DNA of 64,000 nt from Ignavibacteriota bacterium (GTDB lineage: Bacteria; Bacteroidota; Ignavibacteria; UBA10030; SZUA-254): contig JANYJZ010000006.1 in the NCBI GenBank assembly GCA_025358305.1, positions 1-64,000 of the forward strand, read 5' to 3'. The translations under genes and the position numbers were made by a program. How positions within the stretch are numbered: the stretch's first letter is position 1; each line of letters starts with the position of its first letter. A model generated the notes under the pieces. The model was not told the origin of the DNA. It ran no database searches and saw nothing but the letters and a program-made list of their open reading frames with translations. Shown here piece after piece: positions 17,190 through 26,600 of this stretch.

Positions 17190-18737
17190 TCAGGATGCCT
17201 TGAAGGACGCGACAAAGTCCTTCGCGGCCTGATGGAGTTTCGCCTGGAGATCCTGGGAGAGATCCTTCTTTTCCGCGATCTCCGTGAGGAGTCCGCCGTG
17301 CTTCAGCTTCAACATCTCGAGGAACTCGCCTTCGAACCGCCCCACCTGATCCAGGGGGATCTCGTCGAGGTACCCGTTCGTGCCGATGAAGAGGCTGACC
17401 ACCTGGTCTTCCACGGTCATCGGGACGTACTGCCCCTGCTTCAGGAGCTCCACGAGCCGCGAACCGCGGCGGAGCTGCGCCTGGGTCGCCTTATCGAGAT
17501 CGGAGCCGAACTTCGCGAACGCTTCGAGCTCGCGGTACTGGGCAAGGTCGAGGCGGAGACGGCCTGCGACGCGTTTCATCGCCTTGATCTGGGCGTTGCC
17601 GCCGACGCGGGAGACCGAGATGCCGACGTTGATCGCGGGGCGGTTGCCCGAATTAAAGAGGCCCGGTTCCAGATAGATCTGACCGTCCGTGATGGAAATG
17701 ACGTTCGTCGGGATGTACGCCGACACGTCTCCCGCTTGGGTCTCGATCACAGGAAGCGCCGTGAGGCTGCCGCCGCCGAGGGCGTCGGAGAGCTTGGACG
17801 CGCGCTCGAGAAGACGGGAGTGGAGATAGAACACGTCGCCGGGGTACGCTTCGCGCCCCGGGGGACGGCGCAGGAGAAGCGAGACTTGGCGGTAGGCCGC
17901 GGCGTGCTTTGAAAGGTCGTCATAGATGACGAGGGCGTGCCGCTTGCTGTCGCGGAAGAACTCTCCCAAGGTCGCGCCCGCATAGGGGGCGACGAACTGC
18001 AGCGGCGCGGGATCGCTCGCGTTCGCGCAGATGACGGTCGTGTACGCCATCGCGCCGCTCTCCTCGAGCTTCGCGACGACCTGGGCCACGGTGGAGCCCT
18101 TCTGGCCGATGGCGACGTAGATGCAGTACATCGGGTTGACGCCTGCCTTCTTCGCCGCTTCGGTGTGGGTGTAGCGCTGGTTGATGATGGCATCGATCGC
18201 GACGGCGGTCTTGCCGGTCTGGCGGTCGCCGATGATGAGTTCGCGCTGTCCGCGGCCGATCGGGATCATGCCGTCGACGGCCTTGATGCCGGTCTGGAGC
18301 GGCTCCTTCACGGGGGCGCGCTCGACGACGCCGAGGGCCTTGCGCTCGAGGGGCAGGAACTTGTCCGTCTTGATGGGTCCGCGGCCGTCGATCGGCTGGC
18401 CGAGGGGGTTGATGACGCGGCCGAGCATCGCCTCTCCCACCGGCATGGACGCAACGCGACCGGTCCGCTTCACGGTGTCGCCTTCCTTGATGAGGGTCGT
18501 CTCGCCGAACAAAACGCAGCCGACGTTGTCCTCTTCGAGGTTCAGCACCATTCCGAAGACGCCGTTCGGGAACTCCACGAGTTCGCTCGCCATGACCTTC
18601 GAGAGCCCGTAGACGCGCGCGATGCCGTCGCCGACCTGGAGGACGGTGCCGACATCATAGACATCGACTTCTTTTTCAAAACCGGAGAGCTGCTTGCGCA
18701 GTATCGCGGACACTTCGTCTGGTCTAACTTCTGCCAT
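17190..18737 (-). CDS. atpA: ATP synthase alpha subunit
   Basis: Non-catalytic nucleotide-binding subunit of F1, 515 residues, normal length. Walker [16 protein letters not shown], the [17 protein letters not shown] block and the signature [18 protein letters not shown] are all present. It follows atpH by 51 bases. Confidence 0.98.
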   Translation of the reverse strand: MAEVRPDEVSAILRKQLSGFEKEVDVYDVGTVLQVGDGIARVYGLSKVMASELVEFPNGVFGMVLNLEEDNVGCVLFGETTLIKEGDTVKRTGRVASMPVGEAMLGRVINPLGQPIDGRGPIKTDKFLPLERKALGVVERAPVKEPLQTGIKAVDGMIPIGRGQRELIIGDRQTGKTAVAIDAIINQRYTHTEAAKKAGVNPMYCIYVAIGQKGSTVAQVVAKLEESGAMAYTTVICANASDPAPLQFVAPYAGATLGEFFRDSKRHALVIYDDLSKHAAAYRQVSLLLRRPPGREAYPGDVFYLHSRLLERASKLSDALGGGSLTALPVIETQAGDVSAYIPTNVISITDGQIYLEPGLFNSGNRPAINVGISVSRVGGNAQIKAMKRVAGRLRLDLAQYRELEAFAKFGSDLDKATQAQLRRGSRLVELLKQGQYVPMTVEDQVVSLFIGTNGYLDEIPLDQVGRFEGEFLEMLKLKHGGLLTEIAEKKDLSQDLQAKLHQAAKDFVASFKAS

Positions 18738-18788
18738 CGTACGATCCTTTAGTAAGAGATTATTCCAAAAATGTTCAGTGAGTTGGTC

Positions 18789-19334
18789 CTACGCGACGCC
18801 CGATGCGAACCGCTGCCGGAGGAGTTCCAGCTGATGCGCGACGCTCGCGTCCCATACGGTATCTTCATGCTGCACCAGGAACCCACCCTTCAAGGACGGC
18901 TCGATGGTGAAATTGATGCGCACCTTCTTTTTCGTCGTCTCTTCGATCTGCCGCACGAGCGCCTGCGCCTGCGCATCGGTGAACTTCACCGCGGTCTTCG
19001 CACTGACGTTGAGGATGCCCTGGCGTTCGTCCCTGAGGCGGCCGAACTGCCGGAGGATCTCCGGGATGAGCTCCTCCCTCCCCTTTGCCGCCAACAGGAG
19101 GATGAACTTCATCATGAGCTTGCCCACGTGCTTTTCGAGGATCTCCGCAAGCACGAGCTTCTTCTTCTCTTTGTTCACGACCGGGCTCCTGAGGAATGCG
19201 AGGAACTCCTTCGACTGCCGGAGCAGCGTCTCCAGGGTGAGGACGTCCCTGCCGACCTCATCGAGGCTCTTCGTCTCTTCGGCGACGCCGAGGAGAGCGA
19301 GGGCGTAGCGTGATGCCGCTTTTGATTCGCTCAT
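18789..19334 (-). CDS. atpH: ATP synthase delta subunit
   Basis: Joins F1 to the peripheral stalk. The 181-residue product has the family pattern of an N-terminal helical domain (ASRYALALLGVAEE) and a C-terminal region ending KGGFLVQHEDTVWDASVAHQLELLRQ. It starts six bases after the atpF stop. Confidence 0.93.
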   Translation of the reverse strand: MSESKAASRYALALLGVAEETKSLDEVGRDVLTLETLLRQSKEFLAFLRSPVVNKEKKKLVLAEILEKHVGKLMMKFILLLAAKGREELIPEILRQFGRLRDERQGILNVSAKTAVKFTDAQAQALVRQIEETTKKKVRINFTIEPSLKGGFLVQHEDTVWDASVAHQLELLRQRFASGVA

Positions 19335-19340
19335 GGCCGG

Positions 19341-19826
19341 TCAGTTCTTCGGAAGGTTCTTCATGAACGAGTCGACGATCGCGCGGTGCTTCTTGTCGTC
19401 GAGGGTCTCGTCGAGGATCTTCTCTGCGGCCTTGATCGCGAGGTTCGCCACTTCGGTCCGGAGCTCCGCGAGCGCGGCGTCCTTGTCGCGTTCGATCTCC
19501 TGCTTCGCTTGTTCCGCGAGCCGGCGCGACTGCTGGTTCGCCTTCTCCACGATCTCATTCTTCAGTTTTTCGCCCAGCTCCCGGCCCTCGTTGAGGATCC
19601 GGTGCGATTCCGCCTCGGATTTCGCGAGCAACTTCCGGTGCTCCTCGAGGAGCCGCTCCGCTTCCTCACGCGCGTGTTCCGCGCGTTCGAGCGTGCCGCG
19701 AACGCCTTCTTCGCGCTTCTGGAGCGCATCGAGGAGGGGTTTCCAGGCGAACTTCCGGAGGACAACCATAAGGAGAACAAACGTGACGATCGTCCAGATA
19801 ATAAGTCCGGGATTCGGATCTAACAT
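19341..19826 (-). CDS. atpF: ATP synthase b subunit
   Basis: Peripheral stalk subunit, 161 residues: one N-terminal membrane helix (PGLIIWTIVTFVLLMVVL) and a long charged helix rich in Glu, Lys and Ala, predicted coiled coil, to the C-terminus. It lies between atpE and atpH as expected. Confidence 0.95.
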   Translation of the reverse strand: MLDPNPGLIIWTIVTFVLLMVVLRKFAWKPLLDALQKREEGVRGTLERAEHAREEAERLLEEHRKLLAKSEAESHRILNEGRELGEKLKNEIVEKANQQSRRLAEQAKQEIERDKDAALAELRTEVANLAIKAAEKILDETLDDKKHRAIVDSFMKNLPKN

Positions 19827-19890
19827 ACGTTATTCCTTTTGCTAACGATGGTGGAAGTGTGCGGGGTGGCCCGCACACGAGAAAGTGCCG

Positions 19891-20121
19891 TTATGCCTTG
19901 TTCGCAAGGATAATGCAGATGACGAGCGCAAAGAAGGTCGCACCTTCGATGAGCGCTGCGGCGATCAGCATAGAGATACGAACCTGGCCGGCGACTTCCG
20001 GCTGGCGTCCGCTTGCTTCCATCGCGGCGGCGGCGAGCTTGCCGATACCGAGTCCCGCGCCGATGACCGTTAAGGAGGCGCCAATGCCTGCTGCAAGATA
20101 ACCAAGACCGACTGATTCCAT
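19891..20121 (-). CDS. atpE: ATP synthase c subunit
   Basis: Rotor ring proteolipid, 76 residues, two membrane helices around the RQP loop (39-41). The ion-binding carboxylate is E59 in AAALIEGATFF. The first helix lacks the Gln, and E59 is not followed by Ser/Thr, both expected of sodium-binding rings, so protons are the likely ion. AAGAGGAG precedes the ATG at 20121; the 74-codon upstream extension of the frame is not coding. Confidence 0.97.
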   Translation of the reverse strand: MESVGLGYLAAGIGASLTVIGAGLGIGKLAAAAMEASGRQPEVAGQVRISMLIAAALIEGATFFALVICIILANKA

Positions 20122-20167
20122 GGATGATACTCCTCTTATTGTGATACGTTGTGGATGTGACTGTGCA

Positions 20168-21094
20168 TTAATGACCGTGCTCTTCGTGTTCTTCGTGCCC
20201 GGATTGCATGCCGAGCCCCATGAACAGCGACGTGAGCATTGTGAAGATATATGCTTGGAGGAACGCCACAAAAAGTTCCAGCATGCTGATCCCGAGGACG
20301 AACAATACCGAGGCTGGAGCGACCGCAAGGGATTTGAAGACAAAAATGAGTCCTAAGAGCGAAACGATGACGATGTGACCGCCGATCATGTTCGCAAAGA
20401 GACGGATCATGAGCGCGAAGGGCTTGGTGAAGAGCCCGAGAATTTCAATGGGTATCATGATCGGCCAGAGTGCCCAGTGGACGCCGCCCGTGAGGTGAGC
20501 AAGATAATGCCCGAACCCCTGGGATCGGATGGCTGAAGCCTGGATCATGAGAAACGCGATCATCGCCAGGCCCGCGGTCACGCTCACGTTGCCCGTCGCC
20601 GAGGCCCCGTAGGGAACCATCCCCGCAAGGTTCATGATGAGGATGAAGAAGAACGTCGTCAGGAGGTATGGCATGTAGTAGACGCCCGCCGGACCCATAT
20701 TGGGGACGACGACGTCGTCGCGGATGAAAAGGATGAACACCTCGACCAGGTTGCCGAAGCCGGTCGGAACGCGCTGCTTTGAATTCTTTCGCGCCGCAGA
20801 GACGGCAAGAACGAGAAGCACAAGAGCTGCAAGCCAGAGAAACACCACATGCTTCGTTATCGAGAGATCGACGGTGAGTCCGCCGATATGGACCGGCGCG
20901 AAGTGGGGCAATTCGACGCGTCCCAAAAACGGCAGCTCCAACTGGTGAGAATCATAGACATGGTGGATGAGCTCGTCGAAGAGGTTTTCTCCATGCTCCG
21001 GGCTCGCGCCGTGAGCGACGGATCCTCCCACCGCATGAAGCGTGTCCGCAAGAGTGCGCTGAGCGGAGAGGGTGTCGGGGTTCGGAAATAACAC
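20168..21094 (-). CDS. atpB: ATP synthase a subunit
   Basis: Membrane stator subunit with the proton half-channels, 308 residues. It has a long N-terminal periplasmic segment typical of Bacteroidota-type a subunits. The essential Arg sits in the penultimate helix, within KPFALMIRLFANMIGGH. The extreme C-terminus is His/Glu rich. It starts six bases after the atpI-like stop. Confidence 0.96.
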   Translation of the reverse strand: MLFPNPDTLSAQRTLADTLHAVGGSVAHGASPEHGENLFDELIHHVYDSHQLELPFLGRVELPHFAPVHIGGLTVDLSITKHVVFLWLAALVLLVLAVSAARKNSKQRVPTGFGNLVEVFILFIRDDVVVPNMGPAGVYYMPYLLTTFFFILIMNLAGMVPYGASATGNVSVTAGLAMIAFLMIQASAIRSQGFGHYLAHLTGGVHWALWPIMIPIEILGLFTKPFALMIRLFANMIGGHIVIVSLLGLIFVFKSLAVAPASVLFVLGISMLELFVAFLQAYIFTMLTSLFMGLGMQSGHEEHEEHGH

Positions 21095-21100
21095 GTATGC

Positions 21101-21484
21101 TTAAGATTTATTGGAGACTGTTTTATGTATAAAGAGAACTTCCAGCGCCAGAAACACTGAATACAGCACACCGAGTGAACTGACCAATGCGACGGTGTGA
21201 AGGTGAAGGACCATCAAGAGGAACGCAATCGTCAATGTCATAAGGAGGAGGCGGATGCCCATGCCACCCAGCACGACATTGAAGAAGACGGTCGTGGATT
21301 TTCCTTGGCAATACTCGATAGATGCAAAACCCAACAATACGTTTACGGTGGCCAGCAGAGCCCCGGCAGCCACGGCAATGAGGATCTCCCGAGTGCCATA
21401 GACTGCGAGCGGATACCACGCGAGACAACCGACGACAGCAAGAACGATCAGCACTTTTTTCGGAAACGCCCAGTCAATCTTCAT
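21101..21484 (-). CDS. ATP synthase subunit I-like membrane protein
   Basis: A 127-residue protein with four predicted membrane helices, placed between atpZ and atpB. Its size, topology and position fit the AtpI/subunit I group, which aids c-ring assembly in other bacteria; sequence identity to AtpI is not obvious. The start at 21484 overlaps the atpZ end by 11 bases. Confidence 0.7.
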   Translation of the reverse strand: MKIDWAFPKKVLIVLAVVGCLAWYPLAVYGTREILIAVAAGALLATVNVLLGFASIEYCQGKSTTVFFNVVLGGMGIRLLLMTLTIAFLLMVLHLHTVALVSSLGVLYSVFLALEVLFIHKTVSNKS

Positions 21485-21755
21485 GCTTCGCTTTATCTTC
21501 CGCCTCTTGCCGGCCGATCGCAAGGACCGTCCGAATGAGCTGATACATTCCCGCGCCAAGACCAAAAAAAATCCCCGTCATCATCAGCCACGGGGTCCAT
21601 CCGAGCCGATCGTCAAGCCATCGGCCGACGAACATCATGATCACCACCGACACCGCCAGCTGAATACCGGCCGTCAACAGAGGGCCGGCACTCTTCATCG
21701 CCTTTGCGTACGCGCCCACCCCCGAATCGTCTTGGTTCTTTCCCGGGGTGACCAC
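21474..21755 (-). CDS. atpZ: AtpZ/AtpI family protein
   Basis: A 93-residue protein with two membrane helices and the ATPase_gene1 pattern: GIQLAVSVVIMMFVGRWLDDRLGW then GIFFGLGAGMYQLIR. AtpZ is usually the first gene of F-type ATPase operons and has been linked to Mg2+/Ca2+ uptake and assembly. Translation starts at GTG six bases after the bactofilin stop. Confidence 0.85.
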   Translation of the reverse strand: MVTPGKNQDDSGVGAYAKAMKSAGPLLTAGIQLAVSVVIMMFVGRWLDDRLGWTPWLMMTGIFFGLGAGMYQLIRTVLAIGRQEAEDKAKHED

Positions 21756-21761
21756 TCCGGA

Positions 21762-22151
21762 CTACCGGGCTTCCGCTTTGCCCAGATCCGGTTTCAATTC
21801 CACGATGTTTTGCTTCACATCTCCGGACATGACGCATTTTCCGTCGAACTGGGCGCCTTCATCGATCACGAGCCGCGCGGCCCGGATGTCGCCTCGGACG
21901 AGGGCCTTCGACTCGAGGACGAGCTTCTCCTGCGCGACGATCGTGCCCTTGATCTTGCCGCCGATCGTCACCGATTTGGCGGTCATGTTCCCTTCAACGT
22001 CACCGGTGCTGCCGAGCGAGATGTTCTGCGCCGCGTTGACTTCGCCGATGATCTTGCCGTCGATCCGTATGCTTCCCGGGGTCCGCAGTTTTCCTTCGAA
22101 CACGGTGCCTGCCGCGACCAGGTTCAGCTCACTCCCTGTTTCGGTCTTCAT
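21762..22151 (-). CDS. bactofilin
   Basis: Polymer-forming cytoskeletal protein of the DUF583 family, 129 residues. The core is a right-handed beta-helix visible as repeats such as GSIRIDGKIIGEV, STGDVEGNMTAKSVTIGGKIKG and LVRGDIRAARLVIDEGAQFDG. Bactofilins assemble without nucleotides and often position cell-wall enzymes. It is preceded by AAAAAGGAG and lies 15 bases after the M23 peptidase gene, a pairing known from several phyla. Confidence 0.93.
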   Translation of the reverse strand: MKTETGSELNLVAAGTVFEGKLRTPGSIRIDGKIIGEVNAAQNISLGSTGDVEGNMTAKSVTIGGKIKGTIVAQEKLVLESKALVRGDIRAARLVIDEGAQFDGKCVMSGDVKQNIVELKPDLGKAEAR

Positions 22152-22166
22152 GATGCCCGCTCCTTT

Positions 22167-23057
22167 TTATTGAACTGCGACCAGATATTTCATAGGGTCC
22201 GTTGCGATTCCGTCCCTCCAGATTTCAAAGTGCAGATGCGGGCCCGAACTGGTCTTCCCGGTATTTCCCAGGAGCGCGACCGGCTCACCCCGCCGAACCG
22301 TGGAACCGACGATCTTCAGCAGCGCTTTATTATGCTTGTAGACGGTGAGATATCCCAGGTCATGGGAGATCATCATCATGAGACCGTCATCGTACGTCCA
22401 GCCTGCGAACACGACGCTGCCGCTGGCGGCAGCGAGGACCGCAGTACCCTGCGCGCCGGCGAGATCGACGCCGTAATGGAACTCGTCGGGGTCGAACCCC
22501 CGCGAGAGGTAACCGTCGGCCGGCATGCCGAACGGGACATCCATGACGCGCCTTCCGCCCACCGGGAATCTTGCCTGCAATACCGTACCTCGCGGCGCTT
22601 CCTGGAGAGCCGCGACATCCGCTCCTGGCGGCTCCTTGCCGGGGGCGAACCGTTCCCGCGCAGGCATCCGGTCGATCGCAAGACCTCCGGTAGCGGCCAG
22701 AACGCTGTCTTCGCCGTGCATCTCTTCACCCATCGCCCTGCGCAGCCGTACGTTATAACCCCGGAGGACACTCATTTGATCGAGAAGCGTGCTGATCTGC
22801 GTTTGAATCTCTGAGATCTGTTTCGCGTATTGTTGTTCCAGCTCCGGATTGGCAATAGGCAGCAACGAGCCTATGGGAGTGTAGACGATGGCAGCAAGTA
22901 TCAAGAAAACGATGACAAGGAACGAGGCGAATACCGTACCGACAAGCCCCGGAACGCTCGCGGAAAACGTCCGCGTTTTGTCGGTGTCCCCTTCAGGCAA
23001 AACGACAAACGTGTAACGTGCTTTTTTCTTCCGTTCGCGGCCATTTTCAGGGGACAT
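22167..23057 (-). CDS. membrane-anchored M23 (LytM) peptidoglycan peptidase
   Basis: A 296-residue protein: cytoplasmic basic N-terminus, one membrane helix (about 40-62, VFASFLVIVFLILAAIVY), a periplasmic coiled-coil segment and a C-terminal LytM domain. Zinc ligands are seen in FHYGVDLAG (HxxxD) and GPHLHFEIW (HxH). Such enzymes cut peptide cross-links. With the adjoining bactofilin it probably forms a cell-shape module. It is first in the ATP synthase operon, behind a strong promoter. Confidence 0.9.
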   Translation of the reverse strand: MSPENGRERKKKARYTFVVLPEGDTDKTRTFSASVPGLVGTVFASFLVIVFLILAAIVYTPIGSLLPIANPELEQQYAKQISEIQTQISTLLDQMSVLRGYNVRLRRAMGEEMHGEDSVLAATGGLAIDRMPARERFAPGKEPPGADVAALQEAPRGTVLQARFPVGGRRVMDVPFGMPADGYLSRGFDPDEFHYGVDLAGAQGTAVLAAASGSVVFAGWTYDDGLMMMISHDLGYLTVYKHNKALLKIVGSTVRRGEPVALLGNTGKTSSGPHLHFEIWRDGIATDPMKYLVAVQ

Positions 23058-23097
23058 AGGCTACATTTTTATCGCATTCTGTTCGTAAAGCGATGCC

Positions 23098-23126
23098 AAT
23101 ATAACCAAAAACGGTCAGAATGTCAA
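23098..23126 (-). promoter_or_regulatory. strong sigma70 promoter for the M23-bactofilin-ATP synthase operon
   Basis: Minus strand consensus TTGACA (23121-23126), 17-base spacer, TATATT (23098-23103). The predicted start is near 23091, leaving about 34 bases before the M23 ATG. The rest of 23058-23245 holds no gene that I can see. Confidence 0.75.
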
Positions 23127-23245
23127 CGATTTTTAGAATCCCGGGCTCTCCCCCCCGAAAAAAGCGAAAACCCGCTTGCGCAGGTGGCGCGGGCGGGCCT
23201 TCTCACGTTACTGTCCCCCGAGGCGAACTCGGAGACGTTTGCTTG

Positions 23246-23566
23246 CTAGAGCCGCTTGACGTCGACGAAGTTCCTGCCCGAGCCGTCCCCGTTCCCCTCG
23301 GCGCCGTACTCGGCGGAGAGCCGGTAGAAGTACTTTCCCCCTCCCGCGTCGGGAAGGTCGACCGAGAGCTGGTGCGTTCCGGCGGAGAACCGCTGGCGCT
23401 CCATGAGCTTCTTCACCTCGTTCCCGGAATCATCGAAGATAACGAGGGAAACGTCGGCCTCCTGCGGCAGCTCGAATTCGATGCCTGCCGGGATGAATGG
23501 ATTTGGATAGAACACGCGGGAACTGAATTCCCGTCCAGGCGGATTCTTCATGGTCTTTGCGAACAC
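23246..23566 (-). CDS. orphan T9SS-type C-terminal sorting domain protein
   Basis: About 106 residues consisting almost only of a sorting-domain-like beta-sandwich: VFYPNPFIPAGIEFELP, SLVIFDDSGNEVKKL, SAGTHQLSVDLPDAGGGKYFYRL. It has no signal peptide and no cargo domain. A GTG at 23566 lies 13 bases after AAAGGAG; an ATG at 23551 is the alternative. It follows the giant PKD gene on the same strand and may be a degraded tail of a duplicated cargo gene, a programmed extension, or a real small protein. Confidence 0.45.
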   Translation of the reverse strand: MFAKTMKNPPGREFSSRVFYPNPFIPAGIEFELPQEADVSLVIFDDSGNEVKKLMERQRFSAGTHQLSVDLPDAGGGKYFYRLSAEYGAEGNGDGSGRNFVDVKRL

Positions 23567-23654
23567 ACTGTCATGCTGGTTCTCCTTTCGATGCGGGAAG
23601 GCAGCGCGGGGAGACGGGCCGTGAACGCCCGTCTCCCCGACTGGCCTGACGATC

Positions 23655-26600
23655 TTACCGCATGAGGAGCATTTTCTTGATATCGACGTACCGCGCCTTC
23701 TGGCCTGCTTCATCGGCCGGTGTCTCGGCGACGAACTGGTAGAAGTAAATGCCCGACGAAAGCGATGAGGCGTCGAACACGACCTCCTGATCGCCGGCAT
23801 CGAGGAACGCGTTGTCGAAGAACGTCCGTACTTCCTGCCCAAGGACGTTGTAGACCTTCAGCGTGATGTAGGCGTCCTCCGGCATCGAGAACCGAATGAC
23901 CGTCGACGGGTTGAACGGATTCGGGTAGTTCTGTTCGAGCATGAACCGGTCCGGACCAAGGTCGATCTTCGGCTGCACGGGCCGTGCGATCGGCGTCGTG
24001 CCCGAGACCTGGATGAGGAACGGAACATCCGAGAGCGCGCGGGCGCCGTTGAGCCGGAGCTTCGGCCCGGTGATCCAGGAGAGCGTATCCTCCGGAGCGA
24101 TCGGCACCGATCCGGCGAAGGATGCGTTGATCGCCGCGATGAGCTCGTTCAGCTCGTAGTACTTCTGGTACGAGACCCCTTCCCAGTTCGTGAGGATGTC
24201 GTCCCCGGCCGCCGCGATCATCGCGACGGTGCATTCCGGACCCGTGACGAACCAGGGGGAACTCCCCACCGGCGGGACGTAGACGAGGTCGCCGAGACCC
24301 GGGGGCGTCTTCCCAAGGTCGCTCGCGAGGATGTTAAGCTTCAGTGCGAGGAGGTTCGCCAGGAACACGTTGTTGTGCTTCACCGGAGACATCTTCGTCT
24401 GCCGCTTCAGGATGACCTTGCCCTTCGCGTCGAGCGCGAGACCGCGCGGGTCGCCCGTATGCACGACATCCTTGTCGTTGAACGTCTTGAAGACGTCGGC
24501 CTGCTTCTTCGGATTGAGGTAGGCCTTCTCCTTCTGTGCGGCGTTCATCTGGCTCGGAAGTCCAACGAGGATGATCCCCTGCTGCCGCAGGATCTCGTCG
24601 ATGACGTTCGCCGTGTTGGGCATGACGACCGGCTTGCCTGGCTTGGTCCGCTTCACGGGTTTCACCTGGTCGGAACCCGCGAGCTGCGACGCGGTGAACG
24701 TCCTGAACTTCACCGTCGTGTCAGGGTTCGCCGTGTTCAGGAAGAGGATGGATACCCCCTGCAGCGAATCAGCGACCTCGACCGACACGGAGTCCTGGTT
24801 GTTCGTCCAGAGTGTGTCATTGACGTAGATACGGTCGAACTTGTAGTTCGCCAGGTGATGCCGGATGATGTGATACGTTCCCGGCGGGCAGAGCACGATC
24901 GGATCGACCGGAATGCCGATGATGCCGTTGAAGACCGTCGTAAAGGCAGCGCTCGGCGCGCTCCGGTACTTGATCTCGACCGGCCACGGAATGCTCGGAG
25001 ACGGCATGACGCTCGGCGTAAGTATAGGATCGATCGGCACGCCGATCGTATCGGCGGTCACCCAGATGTCGATGCACTTGTACTTGTTGCCGAAGTCGAT
25101 GCCGTTCAGCGTCGTGCTGTCGCCGATGCTGACGTGATAGAATTTCGGCGCGATCGGCCACGTCTGCGACCAACCCGGTCTCGGGACTTCCACCACACAG
25201 TAGTCGCCTTTGCAGAGACCCGTGAAGCAGTAGAACCCGAGGGAATCGGTCGTCGTGCACGCGAGAGTGTCCTTCGTCGGATACCCGTCGATGTTGCAGC
25301 GCACGAGGCAGATCTTCCACCCGAAGATGCCGTGTTCGGTCCCATAGTTGAACTTATGGTTGCCGTTCGCGTCGTTCCATTTCCGGCCGCAGATCTTGCC
25401 GTTGCAGTGCACGCTGTCGCAGTCCTTGAGCGAGAGGTTGTAGCCGTTCGACGTGTCGATGCAGAACGTCGGACCAGGCCCGGTGAGGATGAGCGAATAC
25501 GTCCCGTTCCCGACGGGCGTGAGCGTGTCGTTGACGCCGTTCGCCGGCGGAATGGGGACGCCGTTGAAGAGCCACTGGTACGTGTAGTACCCGGGGTACG
25601 GGCCGATGGGCCCGGGGATCTTCACCGTGTCGCACAGGAGGTCGCACCCGATCGGGAAGAGCGAGAAATCGGGCAGCGGCGAGACCGTGACGTTGATGAA
25701 GGCCGTCGCCTGGCATCCGTTCGGATCGGTGACCGTCACCGAATAGGTGCCGGAGGCCGACACCGTGATGTTCTGCGTCGTCGCGCCCGTGTTCCAGAGA
25801 TTGTTCACCGCGCTCGAACTCGTGAGCGTCACCGATCCGCCCTTGCAGAAGATCGTCGGACCGCCCGCCGTGATGGTCGGCGGAACCGGTGCGCCGTAGA
25901 CGTTCACCGTGTAGACCGCGGATGTGTCGAAGCACCCCGTCGCGTTGTCGGTGATGATGACGTAATACGTATAGATGCCCGGCGTGTTGAGGAACACGGT
26001 GAGCGACTGGTTCGTCGATGCATCCGACCAGAGGTACGAGTAGGGCCCTGCAGGCGCGGTGAGCGTGATGAGGCCGCTGCCGCAGATGATCGGCGAGCCG
26101 GTCACGCTGAGGATGTTTGGGGGAAGCGGATTGACCACGACGATCACCGGCGGCGAGATGCAAACGCACCCACCCGCATCGGTGACCTTCACGGTGTAGC
26201 TTCCCGTCACTTTCGCATAGTACACCTGCGAGAGCGCTCCCGGGATAACGACGTTGTTGCGGAGCCAGATATAGCTAGCCCCTGGCGCCGCCGTGAGCTT
26301 CACCGAGTCTCCCTGGCAGATCGGTGCCGGGTTGGCCGGCGAGAGGGGGCAGGTGCCAGCAGGCGACGTTATGGTGATCGACTGCGTCGAACTATCGGCG
26401 CATCCGGTCGGACTCTTCACGACGAGCTTCACGATATACGTGCCCGGAGTGGCCCACGCGTGCGACGTCGTCTGCGTCCCCGAGGTCGCGGCGTCGCCGA
26501 AGTCCCAGTGCCAGCTGAACGCGGCACCTGCGGCCATCGGGACCGGCGTCCCCACGCACGCCGTCGGAGCGAGTGAGAACAGCGGCGACGGAGGCGTCGT

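Noticed and set aside
19891-20121. Sodium-driven ATP synthase
   Set aside because: The c subunit lacks the Gln in helix 1 and the Ser/Thr after the ion-binding Glu that mark sodium rings, so proton coupling is more likely.
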